The notes under the pieces are model-generated. The model did no database searches. It was not told the origin of the DNA and saw only the letters and a list, made by a program, of their open reading frames with translations. Position numbers and translations under genes: made by a program. This document shows positions 42,039 to 50,178 of a stretch of DNA of 64,000 nucleotides, piece after piece (position 1 is the stretch's first letter; every line of letters starts with the position of its first letter). The DNA is from Acidobacteriota bacterium (GTDB taxonomy: Bacteria; Acidobacteriota; Blastocatellia; RBC074), in NCBI GenBank assembly GCA_019639255.1, contig JAHBSF010000001.1:1-64000 (forward strand), written 5' to 3'.

Positions 42039-42590
42039 TCAGCGCGACGGTTGCTCCGCCGGGTTGCTGCGGAGATAGATTTCGATGTCGCGCACCCTGG
42101 TTTCAAGGTCGAGTTGCTTGGCCCGCACCTTGTGTGAATCCTGAACCAGGATGGTGATGTCGGCTTTCATCTCTTTCACATCCGCAGCAATGCCGGCAAT
42201 CTCGGCGAGAGCTTTTTCCCAGAGGGGGCGGGTTTCGCGCTTCCGTACTTCGGCCTCGGCTTCAAGGGCCGAAAGCCGGTTTTCAACGGCATCGAGCCGG
42301 TTTTCAACGGCATCGAGCCGGTTTTCAACGGCATCGAGCCGCGTTTCAACGGCATCGAGCCGCGTTTCAACGGCATCGAGCCGCGTTTCAACGGCATCGA
42401 GCCGGTTTTCAATCGCATCGAGCCGTGTTTCAATCGCATCGAGCCGTGTTTCAATCGCATCAAGCCGATTTTCAATCGCATTGAGCCGGGTATCTATTGA
42501 GTTGAACCGGGCGTCCATGGCATCGAACCGCGCCATGATGCGCTCCTCGAAAGTTCCACCGTTGAGTTGCTGAGTCAGATCATCGGCCAT
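42039..42590 (-). CDS. Heptad-repeat coiled-coil protein
   Basis: 183 residues. After a short start (MADDLTQQLNGGTFEER) come about fifteen seven-residue units of the type LDAIETR/LDAVENR (about residues 23-125), so a long parallel coiled coil is expected, then a second helical stretch. An AAGGAGG ribosome site 5 nt before the ATG fixes the start. The protein lacks a signal or membrane segment. The repeats resemble phage tail-fibre or DUF-type scaffold coiled coils; no enzymatic domain was found. Confidence 0.85.
   Translation of the reverse strand: MADDLTQQLNGGTFEERIMARFDAMDARFNSIDTRLNAIENRLDAIETRLDAIETRLDAIENRLDAVETRLDAVETRLDAVETRLDAVENRLDAVENRLDAVENRLSALEAEAEVRKRETRPLWEKALAEIAGIAADVKEMKADITILVQDSHKVRAKQLDLETRVRDIEIYLRSNPAEQPSR
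42256..42480. repeat. Tandem 21-bp repeats encoding heptads
   Basis: About ten units such as TTTCAACGGCATCGAGCCG, with period 21, lie inside the coiled-coil gene. The DNA repeats are nearly identical (ACGG and TCGC variants), which points to recent unit gain or loss. Confidence 0.9.
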
Positions 42591-42831
42591 TTTTGCCTCC
42601 TTGTTTGCAAACAGTTTTTCTACGCCGGACGCGGCGAAGTACACGGTGGCCTGAATGCCGATCGACGGCCGTTAGTTGGGAATTATACCACGGACGAAAG
42701 AATTAACGCGGGCGCCCGGTTTCATTCTCACCGAGCATCGTATCCGGATGATTGTCTACGGCGCAGCTTTACGGAAAAATAAGACGGCAAAGAATTCACC
42801 TCCGCAGGCGATCGAGCGCAGACCTTGTGGA

Positions 42832-43047
42832 ATGGTTATGGTACAACCGGAAGTTTCGCATAGCCGATACGAAGAAGAACCCGAAGCGAAAGCGCGGTGG
42901 TTTCAATCATTGACGCTTTCGGAGCGGATGGATATGTTGTGTTTCTTCACGGATTTGATACTTTCCAATAGCCCGGCGATCGCAGATTCGAGAGATGATC
43001 AACCGACTTCTCGACGTGTTCGCGTCGTTTCAAAAACACGAGGTTAA
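42832..43047 (+). CDS. Small partner of the nucleotidyltransferase
   Basis: 71 residues. The sequence SRYEEEPEAKARWFQSLTLS, followed by ERMDMLCFFTDLILS, is the pattern of a small protein I have seen next to MNT-type nucleotidyltransferases. It overlaps the downstream gene by 53 nt in another frame. That overlap is unusually long, so the C-terminal part may be unused. An ATG 2 codons later is equally possible. Function is unknown; a HEPN-like or antitoxin-like partner role would be an inference. Confidence 0.5.
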   Translation: MVMVQPEVSHSRYEEEPEAKARWFQSLTLSERMDMLCFFTDLILSNSPAIADSRDDQPTSRRVRVVSKTRG

Positions 43048-43447
43048 GTACGTCGTAATCGGAGGGATAGCCGCCGTCCTGCACGGCGTGCCGCGCGCAA
43101 CATTCGATCTTGATATTCTTATCGAGGCGTCGAAAGATAACGCGAACCACCTGTTGGACGCATTGCTGGAGGCGAATCTCGGATCGGCCGCACTGATAAC
43201 GGCAGACGAAATTCTTGGAAATGAAATTACGATTTTTAAGGACCGTGTTCGTATAGATGTCCAGACATCAACGCCGGGACTTGAATTCAAAGATGCATGG
43301 CGGAATCGGGTGACGATGAATTATCAGGGACAGGATTTCTACGTCGCGTCGAAAAGCGACCTCATCTCCTCCAAACAAGCAGCAGGTCGCAAAGTTGATC
43401 TCGAAGATGTCCGACTCCTTACGCTTGACCCGCAAGAGGCTCAGTAA
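42995..43447 (+). CDS. Nucleotidyltransferase (MNT/AbiEii-like)
   Basis: 150 residues. The sequence VKYVVIGGIAAVLHGVPRAT is the GG nucleotide-binding motif, and FDLDILIE holds the paired Asp residues (about 38-40) that bind metal. VRIDVQTSTPGLEF supplies the third acidic residue. The fold matches minimal nucleotidyltransferases used as toxins or antitoxins. The gene ends exactly where the left HNH remnant begins, i.e. at the edge of the tRNA-Lys-bounded region. Confidence 0.8.
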   Translation: MINRLLDVFASFQKHEVKYVVIGGIAAVLHGVPRATFDLDILIEASKDNANHLLDALLEANLGSAALITADEILGNEITIFKDRVRIDVQTSTPGLEFKDAWRNRVTMNYQGQDFYVASKSDLISSKQAAGRKVDLEDVRLLTLDPQEAQ

Positions 43448-43611
43448 TTGGCGAGATGTGTGTCACGGTTTCTCTTATACCATCGACATTGCGCCGCCTT
43501 CTTGCAGTCGCGACATTGAGATTATCGGCCATCCCGACGCGTCGTATTGATGCCGAATTCATCAAGGCTCTTCGCGGCAGCACACGAAGGACACCATTTC
43601 GTTCGAGTCAT
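43448..43611 (-). pseudogene. Truncated HNH endonuclease gene (left copy)
   Basis: Corresponds to the first half of the complete HNH gene at 50748-51203, about 95% identical over about 200 nt including upstream DNA. It begins MTRTKWCPSCAAAKSLDEF, but the codon after DGR is TAA where the intact copy has CAA, and homology stops at 43448 at the nucleotidyltransferase stop codon. It is therefore dead both by nonsense change and by truncation. Confidence 0.85.
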
Positions 43612-43656
43612 AGGTTGCACTTCCTGGGGCGGCAACCTGACCATTGTACGAAAATG

Positions 43657-43682
43657 TAAAAGCCGCCCATATCGGCGGCTTC
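43657..43682 (-). terminator. Degraded terminator hairpin (left copy)
   Basis: AAAAGCCGCCCATATCGGCGGCTT is the counterpart of the hairpin at 51250-51275, between the tRNA fragment and HNH remnant. The following T-run is shortened. Confidence 0.6.
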
Positions 43683-43698
43683 CTACGTTTCTTGAAAA

Positions 43699-43740
43699 TG
43701 AGCCGTGATGGACTCGAACCATCGACCCGCTGATTAAGAG
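43699..43740 (-). pseudogene. 3' half of a tRNA-Lys
   Basis: From the anticodon loop (CTCTTAA) through the right anticodon strand TCAGC, variable loop, a paired T arm (GATGG/CCATC around a TTCGAGT loop) to the acceptor strand ACGGCTC. The 5' half is absent: the sequence diverges exactly at the 5' edge of the anticodon loop. The T arm and acceptor differ from the intact tRNA-Lys at 51291, so the fragment comes from another tRNA-Lys gene. Confidence 0.8.
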
Positions 43741-43958
43741 TTGCAGGGAGAAGGGTTTACGGGGTGTTGTCGTGTGTTGTGGCGTCCAGAAATAATGGGC
43801 TTATCGTCCATCGCGTCTATTGCGTCACGCCGAGGGTTGTCCCGGTTGCTGTCAAGGTTGCTGTCAAAGTTGCTGTCAAAAAATAGCCGCTCGATACCGC
43901 TCCAACGTCGCTTCAATTGCGCTTGAGCAACGCCATTCCAGCGAGCAAAGGGGCTCAC
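43734..43958 (-). CDS. Short hypothetical protein ending in tRNA sequence
   Basis: 74 residues if the GTG at 43958 is the start, which overlaps the stop of the YhcG gene as GTGA. The stop codon TAA is made by the tRNA anticodon-loop sequence. The triple DSNFDSNLDSN repeat and polar composition are unlike known enzymes. It might be a coupled small gene, or the last codons of an integrase that once inserted at this tRNA. Neither is proved. Confidence 0.35.
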   Translation of the reverse strand: MSPFARWNGVAQAQLKRRWSGIERLFFDSNFDSNLDSNRDNPRRDAIDAMDDKPIISGRHNTRQHPVNPSPCNS

Positions 43959-45112
43959 TCTTCGAGCCTCTTTCTGGCCCGGCGAAGGAACTTCTCCAGA
44001 TCTTCGGTGGCCGGCAGATGGAGCAGGTAGCGCGAGACGAAGACGCGATTGTTGAGGCCGCCGAGCGCATACTCGACGTGTGTATCATTCTTCTCCGAGC
44101 AGAGAACCAGTCCGATCGGCGGATTCTCGCCCTCCTCCATCTCTTCGGCGCGAAGATAGTTCAGATAGAAGTTCATCGCTCCGGCGAACTCGTGCCGGAA
44201 ATGGCCAAGTTTGAGGTCGATTGCGATCAGGCAGCGCAGCCTTCGGTTGTAGAGCAGCAGGTCGATGTAGTAGTGCTCGTTGTCGATCGTCACGCGGCGC
44301 TGGCGGGCGATGAAGCAGAAGCCGCGGCCCAACTCCAGGAGGAAATCCTGCAGATGATCGAGCAGCGCCTGTTCGAGCTGCGATTCGGTGTAGAGGTGTT
44401 CGCGCTTGAGGCCGAGGAACTCGAAGACATACGGATCGCGGATCATTTCGGCGGGAGAGCCGACGATCTCACCCTCTTTTGCGAGAGCGAGTACGCCCTC
44501 CTGATTGCGACTCAGTCCGACGCGTTCGTAAAGCAGGCTCCCGATCTGTCGCTTCAGTTCGCGCACCGACCAGCGGTTGCGTAGCGTTTCGATCTCGTAG
44601 AAGGCGCGTTTGAGCGGATCGTCGATGCGGATGAGTTCGATGAAGTGGGTCCAGGGGATCTGCTGAACCCGGCGCGTCAGATAGGCGTCATCTTGCCAGT
44701 CGAGTCGATTGCGCGAGTCGCCCAGAGCGGGTGGGACAGGCGGTGCTAATTCCGCAATCAGTGATTGCGAAATTGGATAGGTGAGATAGAAGCGCCGGAA
44801 CATTTCGAGATTGCGCCAGCCGAACCCCCTTCCAAGGCGACTGCGCAGATCGCGGGCAAGACTTTCCAGCAGCGCGATCCCATACTGCGCCCGGTCGCGC
44901 CCACCTTGTTCATATTCGACGATGTAATAGCCGACCAGCCAGTTGCGGAGCGTGAGCGTCTGGTTGACGGTTTGCACGGCGCGTTGCTGCGCCGCAGCGT
45001 GCGCCTCGGCGATTGCCGAGACGAGCGCTCGATAATCGGTCACGATGCCGACCACTGCATTCTTCTCTTGCGACGCCGGAGACTTCAGCTTTTTGCTTGA
45101 TCGCTTCCTCAT
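43955..45112 (-). CDS. YhcG/DUF1016 PDDEXK-type nuclease, copy 1
   Basis: 385 residues. The N-terminal DUF1016_N domain (YRALVSAIAEAHAAAQQ, LTLRNWLVGYYIVEYE, LESLARDLRSRLGRGF) leads to a linker and a C-terminal nuclease domain with FLLELGRGFCFIARQRRVTI, YYIDLLLYNRRLRCLIAIDL and KLGHFRHEFAGAMNFYL, which hold the D...DxK-type catalytic residues. YhcG proteins are often coded next to restriction systems and toxin-antitoxin genes. A paralogue lies 850 nt away in the opposite direction. The start ATG is 13 residues before the conserved domain. Confidence 0.9.
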   Translation of the reverse strand: MRKRSSKKLKSPASQEKNAVVGIVTDYRALVSAIAEAHAAAQQRAVQTVNQTLTLRNWLVGYYIVEYEQGGRDRAQYGIALLESLARDLRSRLGRGFGWRNLEMFRRFYLTYPISQSLIAELAPPVPPALGDSRNRLDWQDDAYLTRRVQQIPWTHFIELIRIDDPLKRAFYEIETLRNRWSVRELKRQIGSLLYERVGLSRNQEGVLALAKEGEIVGSPAEMIRDPYVFEFLGLKREHLYTESQLEQALLDHLQDFLLELGRGFCFIARQRRVTIDNEHYYIDLLLYNRRLRCLIAIDLKLGHFRHEFAGAMNFYLNYLRAEEMEEGENPPIGLVLCSEKNDTHVEYALGGLNNRVFVSRYLLHLPATEDLEKFLRRARKRLEE

Positions 45113-45160
45113 AAGGCAGGCATTACTTTGGCGAGGGTTATCGCGGAGGTCAAGGCAAAG

Positions 45161-45556
45161 TCAGACAAAGGTGTTGACCTGGGGGGGGATTCCGGGTTGC
45201 TGTGACAATAATGTCGGCGCCGATCCCCCTGATAAACCTGCAAGATTCGTGTGAGGTGCTATAACCTTTTGTCGCGGTTGCCCATGCACACAAAGAGTGA
45301 TACTTTCGCCACTCTGAACTTCAGCAATTAAAGAGAGTGCCATTGCCGTTCGAAATGCCGACCAGGTAATTGCGGGTCGTGGATTACGGCATTTGTAATC
45401 AGCGAAGCCTCGGCCAGGAGGCTTCTTTGACAGTTCACACCGGTCAATGACGAGAAAAGAAAAACGAAAATACTCCCGTTTCAGGGCTGGAAGCTGATCT
45501 TGGGGCACCCCTCCCTGTCTGAAGCGGATTCTGAAAGTGATTTCCTCGGCCGGCAA
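45161..45556 (-). pseudogene. Possible Phd-like antitoxin remnant
   Basis: The frame contains MALSLIAEVQSGESITLCVH followed by GQPRQKVIAP, reminiscent of the AeeGE.I.itRhGkPvA.L pattern of Phd/YefM antitoxins. The flanks read as frame-shifted sequence with no recognisable domain. Apart from this, the stretch 45113-45606 shows no gene. Confidence 0.25.
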
Positions 45557-45606
45557 TTGTTCCGGAAGTGACTCTGGCGAAATAATGAGCCAGGGAAGAA
45601 TGAGAA

Positions 45607-45834
45607 ATGGCGATACAGGAGATCATCGCTGAGATCAACAAACTGCCGTTCGATCAGAGGCTGGAACTGCTGGAGAGGCTCGCCCACTCGCTGCGCGACG
45701 AATGGGAGCCGAAGCCGGCAAGGATGGCGTCGGTCGGCGAGGTGCGCGGGATGCTCAAATCTGACGCCCCCGCGCCGACGGGTGAGGAATTGAAATCGGC
45801 TTATACCGACTACCTGCTGGAGAAATATCAGTGA
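45607..45834 (+). CDS. VapB-type addiction-module antitoxin component
   Basis: 75 residues. MAIQEIIAEINKLPFDQRL then ELLERLAHSLRDE match the N-terminus of small antitoxins paired with PIN-domain toxins. The C-terminal helix (TGEELKSAYTDYLLEKYQ) would wrap the toxin. The TGA stop overlaps the ATG of the next frame, which begins as a PIN toxin but is broken after seven codons. The antitoxin has thus lost its partner. Confidence 0.6.
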   Translation: MAIQEIIAEINKLPFDQRLELLERLAHSLRDEWEPKPARMASVGEVRGMLKSDAPAPTGEELKSAYTDYLLEKYQ

Positions 45835-45962
45835 TGCGTGTGCTGCTCGATGCTTACAATCCCACCGGCTCGACCAGGTATGTGCGCTTCAACACCTCAA
45901 ATTTCAAGGCCAAAGTCGAAAACGAGTTCAACACGATGATTGCGAAAGCGATTCAGTCATGA
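45834..45962 (+). pseudogene. Chimeric remnant: PIN toxin start joined to type III Res end
   Basis: A 42-codon frame. The first seven residues, MRVLLDA, are the start of a PIN-domain toxin (the Asp would be catalytic). From residue 8 onward, YNPTGSTRYVRFNTSNF resembles the C-terminal part of type III restriction enzymes (Res), where GSTRYVRFNTS is followed by DNA-contact residues. The junction lies at codons 7-8, suggesting that a deletion removed the toxin and most of the res gene. It ends ATGA, overlapping the second YhcG start. Confidence 0.6.
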
Positions 45963-47152
45963 CGAAGAGACCGACGAAGCAGATCACACACCCGGATTAT
46001 CCGGCCTTTCTGTCGACACTGAAAGAGCGCATCCTTCACGCCCGCACTTCCGCCGCCCGAGCGGTCAATCGGGAATTGGTTCTGCTCTACTGGGATATCG
46101 GGCGGGGTATTGTGGAGAAGCAGCAGACGGCAGGGTGGGGGGACTCGGTGGTGGAGCGTCTGGCCGCCGACCTCCGAGCCGAGTTCCCGGATATGCGAGG
46201 GTTCTCGCCTTTCAACCTATGGCGTATGCGGCAATTGTCCCTCGAATATTCCTCGCCCGAATTTCTGGCACAGGCTGTGCCAGAAATTGCTCTGCCCGGC
46301 GAAGCTGCCGCACGAACCAAAACAGCCGACGTTCATAAATCTCTAACTCGGAAATCGTCAGTCAGTCTGATTTGGGACCAACCCGCCGATCCTCTCTCAC
46401 AGGTGGTGAGAGAATTGGTCGCCGGTGTTCCTTGGGGACATCACATCGAATTGCTGAAGAAGGTCAAATCTCCTGCCGCACGCCTTTACTATCTTCGCGC
46501 TACCGCACAATTCGGTTGGAGCCGTAATGTACTCATCAATCAGATCAAAGGCGGCGCCTACGAGCGCGCGGTGAAGGAAAAGAAGACTCATAATTTCGCA
46601 CTCGCCCTTCCTGAGCATTTTGCGGAACAGGCGGACGAGATGATGAAGAGCCGCTACAACCTCGAATTTCTCGGCATCGGTCGCGCCGTCAGGGAACGCG
46701 AACTGGAGGATCGCCTCATCACGCGATTGCAGCAGTTCATCCTCGAACTCGGCTACGGCTTCTGTTTCGTCGGTCGTCAATACCGGCTGGCGCTCGGCTC
46801 GAAGGAATACTTCGTGGATCTGCTCTTCTATCATCGCTTTCTCAAAGCCCTGGTCGCCTTCGATCTGAAGATCGGTTCGTTCGAACCGGAGCATGCCGGC
46901 AAGATGGATTTCTACCTCAATCTGCTGAACGAAAAAGAGCGCGCTCCGGACGACCAGCCATCCATCGGCATCATCCTCTGCGCCGAGAAGGATGAGATAG
47001 AGGTTGAATACGCGCTCAAGTCGAAAGCCAATCCCATCGGAGTTGCAGAATACCGGCTTCAGCCCAAACTGCCGGCCGAATTCAAAGGGCGGCTGCCGAC
47101 TGCCAGACAGCTTGCCGATGTTGTGCGCGAAGGACTGCCAATCCGGAAATAG
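45959..47152 (+). CDS. YhcG/DUF1016 PDDEXK-type nuclease, copy 2
   Basis: 397 residues. The DUF1016_N domain is marked by ARTSAARAVNRELVLLYWDI and GWGDSVVERLAADLR. The nuclease domain has QFILELGYGFCFVGRQYRLA, EYFVDLLFYHRFLKALVAFD and LKIGSFEPEHAGKMDFYL. It is a clear paralogue of copy 1 but diverged over the whole length, so it is not a recent duplicate. The start overlaps the stop of the chimeric remnant (ATGA), consistent with its former role as the last gene of a restriction/toxin-antitoxin operon. Confidence 0.9.
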   Translation: MTKRPTKQITHPDYPAFLSTLKERILHARTSAARAVNRELVLLYWDIGRGIVEKQQTAGWGDSVVERLAADLRAEFPDMRGFSPFNLWRMRQLSLEYSSPEFLAQAVPEIALPGEAAARTKTADVHKSLTRKSSVSLIWDQPADPLSQVVRELVAGVPWGHHIELLKKVKSPAARLYYLRATAQFGWSRNVLINQIKGGAYERAVKEKKTHNFALALPEHFAEQADEMMKSRYNLEFLGIGRAVRERELEDRLITRLQQFILELGYGFCFVGRQYRLALGSKEYFVDLLFYHRFLKALVAFDLKIGSFEPEHAGKMDFYLNLLNEKERAPDDQPSIGIILCAEKDEIEVEYALKSKANPIGVAEYRLQPKLPAEFKGRLPTARQLADVVREGLPIRK

Positions 47153-47154
47153 CT

Positions 47155-47259
47155 ATGGCAAAAAAGATCACCACGAATACGCTGCGCAAGATTGCGGTTT
47201 CGACATGCATCCGTGGGCAGTCCGTCAACTCGTCTTTGACTGGAAGGTGGTGCGATTAG
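47155..47259 (+). pseudogene. Short truncated frame after YhcG copy 2
   Basis: Starts ATG 3 nt after the YhcG stop, MAKKITTNTLRKIAVSTCIR, and stops after 34 codons. The spacing argues for a former operon gene. I do not recognise the family. Continuation in another frame (about 47200-47351) reads MHPWAVRQLVFDWKVVRLE, which may be the remainder after a frameshift. Confidence 0.3.
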
Positions 47260-47375
47260 AGACGGCGTGCACGATCGGACCTTGCTTCCACACTCCGGAG
47301 CTGCGGCGCCTGAACCGAGGGAAACAAGGAATTGATCTCGGCGCGCTTTAACCTCCCACCGACGTGGGGCGCCCT

Positions 47376-47409
47376 GGGCGGGAGAGTGTCGAAGAACCCT
47401 CTCCCGCCC
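47376..47409. terminator. Strong G/C hairpin after the YhcG operon
   Basis: GGGCGGGAGAG and CTCTCCCGCCC pair over 11 bp around a 12-nt loop, followed by GTTTA on the + strand. It sits between the YhcG operon and the convergent DACNV-like gene. The U-tract is short, so efficiency is uncertain. Confidence 0.55.
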
Positions 47410-47476
47410 GTTTATGCATCCCCAGCCCCTGTTGCCACTGATAATTGCGGTCGCTGCTCATTCGTTGTGTAGACGA

Positions 47477-48841
47477 TTACAAGAAGTAGTCTGCGTGTCG
47501 TATCATTTGCACAGTACCGTTATCCGAAAAAATAACAGACAGACGGCCATCTTGCGAGGCCACAATCGCGACAGCATCCGGATGATCAAATACAAACTGC
47601 ATGGCAGATTGATGCCGTGTACCACCGGCTTTGGTTATATGGCAATCTTCGGCGGGGTTATCGGGAAGGAATGGGATTCTTTCTCGATAGCTGTTTGGCC
47701 GCCGGTTCGAGTCTACTGGCCGGATTTTTGCGCCGAAGCCATACAGGGTAAAACTCTGGGTGATTATTGCCGCCCCGTCGACTGCTGTTAACTGCGCAAG
47801 CGAACGGAGCGCGTTCTCCTTTGCTGTTCGCTGTGCATTCGAACGGAGCGCATTCTCCGGTGAGATCTTAGAGGGCGGTTCGGCAACTATCTGGCCGATA
47901 TGTGTATACCCAGCTTTTGCAGAATAATCAGATAAATCCAGCCCAGGAGTGGACGATGGAAAGTTGTCCGGGACAATCAACATTGTCCCTCCGTGACCAT
48001 GACTTTTCATCGCTCTCGCGATCATTGTTATAATATTCATGCATTGCAAATGACGCTCGGATCTCGATACGTCAGCCGCAAAATCTTCGATAGGCGGGCA
48101 GGGCTCCCCAAGTACTTTCTCGGCAGCAATCCGGAAGGGTGAGTTAGAGAGGTCGGGGAATACCAAGCTGCCCGATGTCATGTAAGCAATAAATGAATCA
48201 AACGGTAGTCTGGCTTTTACGACTAGCATTCCTGGTTGGCGGGCTCTAATGGAAACGATCTTGCCGGCCTCAAATGGTATATCTGAAAAAAACGACGTTG
48301 GCTCTGTCGTGAACCCTCTGATGCAAAGCTCTTTCTCTTCGGGCCACACAATAATGCCAGCATCTGTCGATTGCAAAGAGGCAGCCATTTTGGCGATTTC
48401 CTTCTCAGAAAATGGAAGTGGTTTGTCGAAAAGGAAAGCGTTAGCCCGGGTAGAAGGGTCTTCAAAAACGAGTGAAAATGTATGGTATCTCCCTTCTTCC
48501 GGAATCATCGTTGCCCAGAACGCTGTTTCAACGAGTGTTGGTAAATAGGGTGATCTTAATACATCAATTCTGCGCTGCCGTTCGTGGGCAGGCATTACCA
48601 TCTCCCTCTTCATTTCGAGGGTGCGGAATTTTGCAAATGGCGATTTTTCGATATAACCCGGTATTGTTTTTAAGGCTTTCTCGTATTGTTCAATCAGACT
48701 ATTGATGGCAGTTTCATTAATCACCATGGGGCGGGGCATAAGTTCCTCCAGTAATCGGCCGGCTTTAAGTCTCGGCGCCCAATCGTACACAGGATTATAG
48801 AATTCCTGTAGCCCGAAGGGAGATTCATGATCATGCCTCAC
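47477..48841 (-). CDS. DisA/DAC-related protein (DACNV-like sensor)
   Basis: 454 residues. The C-terminal region has the order of a diadenylate-cyclase-type domain: AVDGAAIIT (the DGA motif), a 50-residue stretch, then GTRHQSAMQFV (RHR of DisA/CdaA becomes RHQ), and AVAIVASQDGRLSVIF, the closing strand. This is the layout of the DACNV group of DisA-related nucleotide-sensing domains known from conflict systems. The N-terminal 300 residues have no recognised fold. Whether it makes, binds or merely senses a nucleotide cannot be told. GTG is the used start; upstream DNA is a broken frame, so the true N-terminus may be altered. Confidence 0.6.
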   Translation of the reverse strand: MRHDHESPFGLQEFYNPVYDWAPRLKAGRLLEELMPRPMVINETAINSLIEQYEKALKTIPGYIEKSPFAKFRTLEMKREMVMPAHERQRRIDVLRSPYLPTLVETAFWATMIPEEGRYHTFSLVFEDPSTRANAFLFDKPLPFSEKEIAKMAASLQSTDAGIIVWPEEKELCIRGFTTEPTSFFSDIPFEAGKIVSIRARQPGMLVVKARLPFDSFIAYMTSGSLVFPDLSNSPFRIAAEKVLGEPCPPIEDFAADVSRSERHLQCMNIITMIARAMKSHGHGGTMLIVPDNFPSSTPGLDLSDYSAKAGYTHIGQIVAEPPSKISPENALRSNAQRTAKENALRSLAQLTAVDGAAIITQSFTLYGFGAKIRPVDSNRRPNSYRERIPFLPDNPAEDCHITKAGGTRHQSAMQFVFDHPDAVAIVASQDGRLSVIFSDNGTVQMIRHADYFL

Positions 48842-48864
48842 GCTTTATCGCTCGAATAGAACGC

Positions 48865-49030
48865 CTACGACCTTGCCTCGATGCGCATTCTCTTCTCCTC
48901 GTTCGCCAGGCCGGCTTCGCGCGGTCGTTTGCTCACATACAACCGTTCTTCCTGGCTGCGAAAGAAGGTGTAGATCCGGCCCTCGGCGAGCATCTCGATC
49001 CGCGAGCGGCCCACGGAGAACTTCAGCAAG
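48865..49030 (-). pseudogene. Unidentified 3' gene remnant
   Basis: One frame of about 54 codons reads SVGRSRIEMLAEGRIYTFF then RSQEERLYVSKRPREAG and ends in a stop at 48865. It has protein-like composition but no start. I do not recognise the family. From 49031 to 49223 I see nothing else. Confidence 0.3.
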
Positions 49031-49223
49031 CCCCTGCGGACTGCGGAGCGTGCCGGTGAGAAGAAGTTCGCTGGGATTTTTCAGATTTGGGTCAACAGAC
49101 ATAAAGCTGAAGCCTGATATTTCGAATGGTTAGGTGTATTCTACCTCTGTGCCCTTGGCATTTCCCGGTTGCCGATAGTAGATTGCCACACTCAGCACTC
49201 GTAGAAAACTATTACATCGTCAA

Positions 49224-49664
49224 CTAAGTTTTCTTGTATTTAGAGTTATCGGCATTGACCTGCTGGTAGTGCCTGTTCAACTTGGTTCTGGCCGTTTCAA
49301 TCGAGAACTGCCAGTTGATTTTGATCTTTTTCTCTGCCCGTTCTTTGACTAACGCAAGCACCTCTTTTGCGAGTAACTCAATCGTCGGAATACGCCGGTC
49401 GAGACACTCACGAGACAAGGCTGAGAACTCGATCTCAATCATATTCAACCAACTTGCCGACTTGGGGGTGTAATAGAACTCGAACCGCTGGGCCAGCGTG
49501 AAGGCTTCCTCCGCGGGCAGGTATTCATAAAACGAACTCGTATTGTGCGTGTTCAAATTGTCCTGCACGAGTCGAATCTTTATGGCTTCCGGCCAAGCAG
49601 CTGCGAGCGTGTCAATAATCGCCCAAGGTTCCCTACAATGAGGTTCCTCCACGCTCGCTACCAC
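49224..49664 (-). pseudogene. IS630-family transposase, C-terminal part
   Basis: 146 codons covering the end of the DDE domain: IRLVQDNLNTHNTSSFYEYL carries the second Asp, and YTPKSASWLNMIEIEFSALS the Glu. The HTH and first catalytic Asp are missing; the N-terminal portion of a similar transposase lies separately at 50341-50675. No flanking TA duplication or terminal repeats were found. Confidence 0.8.
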
Positions 49665-49687
49665 TCGAAGAAATAGATCGGCACGGA

Positions 49688-50038
49688 GTGGAAAATGGAG
49701 GGGCGGTCAAACAGACGCCGCATTCTACGGTCAACCAGAAGAGGGACTCGACTGCTGGATCGCACGAAGCAACTTCAAAAGCGGTACAACCGAAAGATGC
49801 AGATACAGCAAGCGGCGGACAAAGCATACCGGCAACACCCACGACACCGGCTTCAAATCCGAAATCCACCTCAGGACATAGCTCTGCTCTCCCTGGCAGC
49901 GGACTCGGCGGGCATCACTACGATATCCCGTTCGATGATGACAGCCGACCCCGTGCCGGGTGGGCTTCGGATAAAGACATACGCCGGATGCGCGCGGGGC
50001 TTTACGGCGATATGAAAAAACGCGGCCGCGGTGATTGA
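49688..50038 (+). CDS. Low-complexity hypothetical protein (possibly partial)
   Basis: 116 residues. Ser/Thr/Pro/Lys-rich for about 75 residues, then a more ordered end with LGGHHYDIPFDDDSRPRAGW and IRRMRAGLYGDMKKRGRGD. The frame has no stop upstream of 49688 for a short distance and abuts the truncated transposase, so it may be the surviving 3' part of a longer gene. No function assigned. Confidence 0.35.
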   Translation: MENGGAVKQTPHSTVNQKRDSTAGSHEATSKAVQPKDADTASGGQSIPATPTTPASNPKSTSGHSSALPGSGLGGHHYDIPFDDDSRPRAGWASDKDIRRMRAGLYGDMKKRGRGD

Positions 50039-50178
50039 CCGATTCCCTGGAAGCGGAATAAGGAATGCGCCGGCTTGGCACTAACCGGGTTGACTGCAAC
50101 GAAGCAGATTCCATCTCTAAAGACAATCGTCTTCATCCTCAGGGGGCCAAGGGGCATCATCGGCATCTAAATCAGACC

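Noticed and set aside
42256-42480. Tandem repeats considered as a CRISPR array
   Set aside because: There are no unique spacers; the 21-bp period is a coding heptad repeat in frame.
49688-50038. Low-complexity frame considered as a phage structural protein
   Set aside because: No other phage gene is near and no motif supports it; left as hypothetical.
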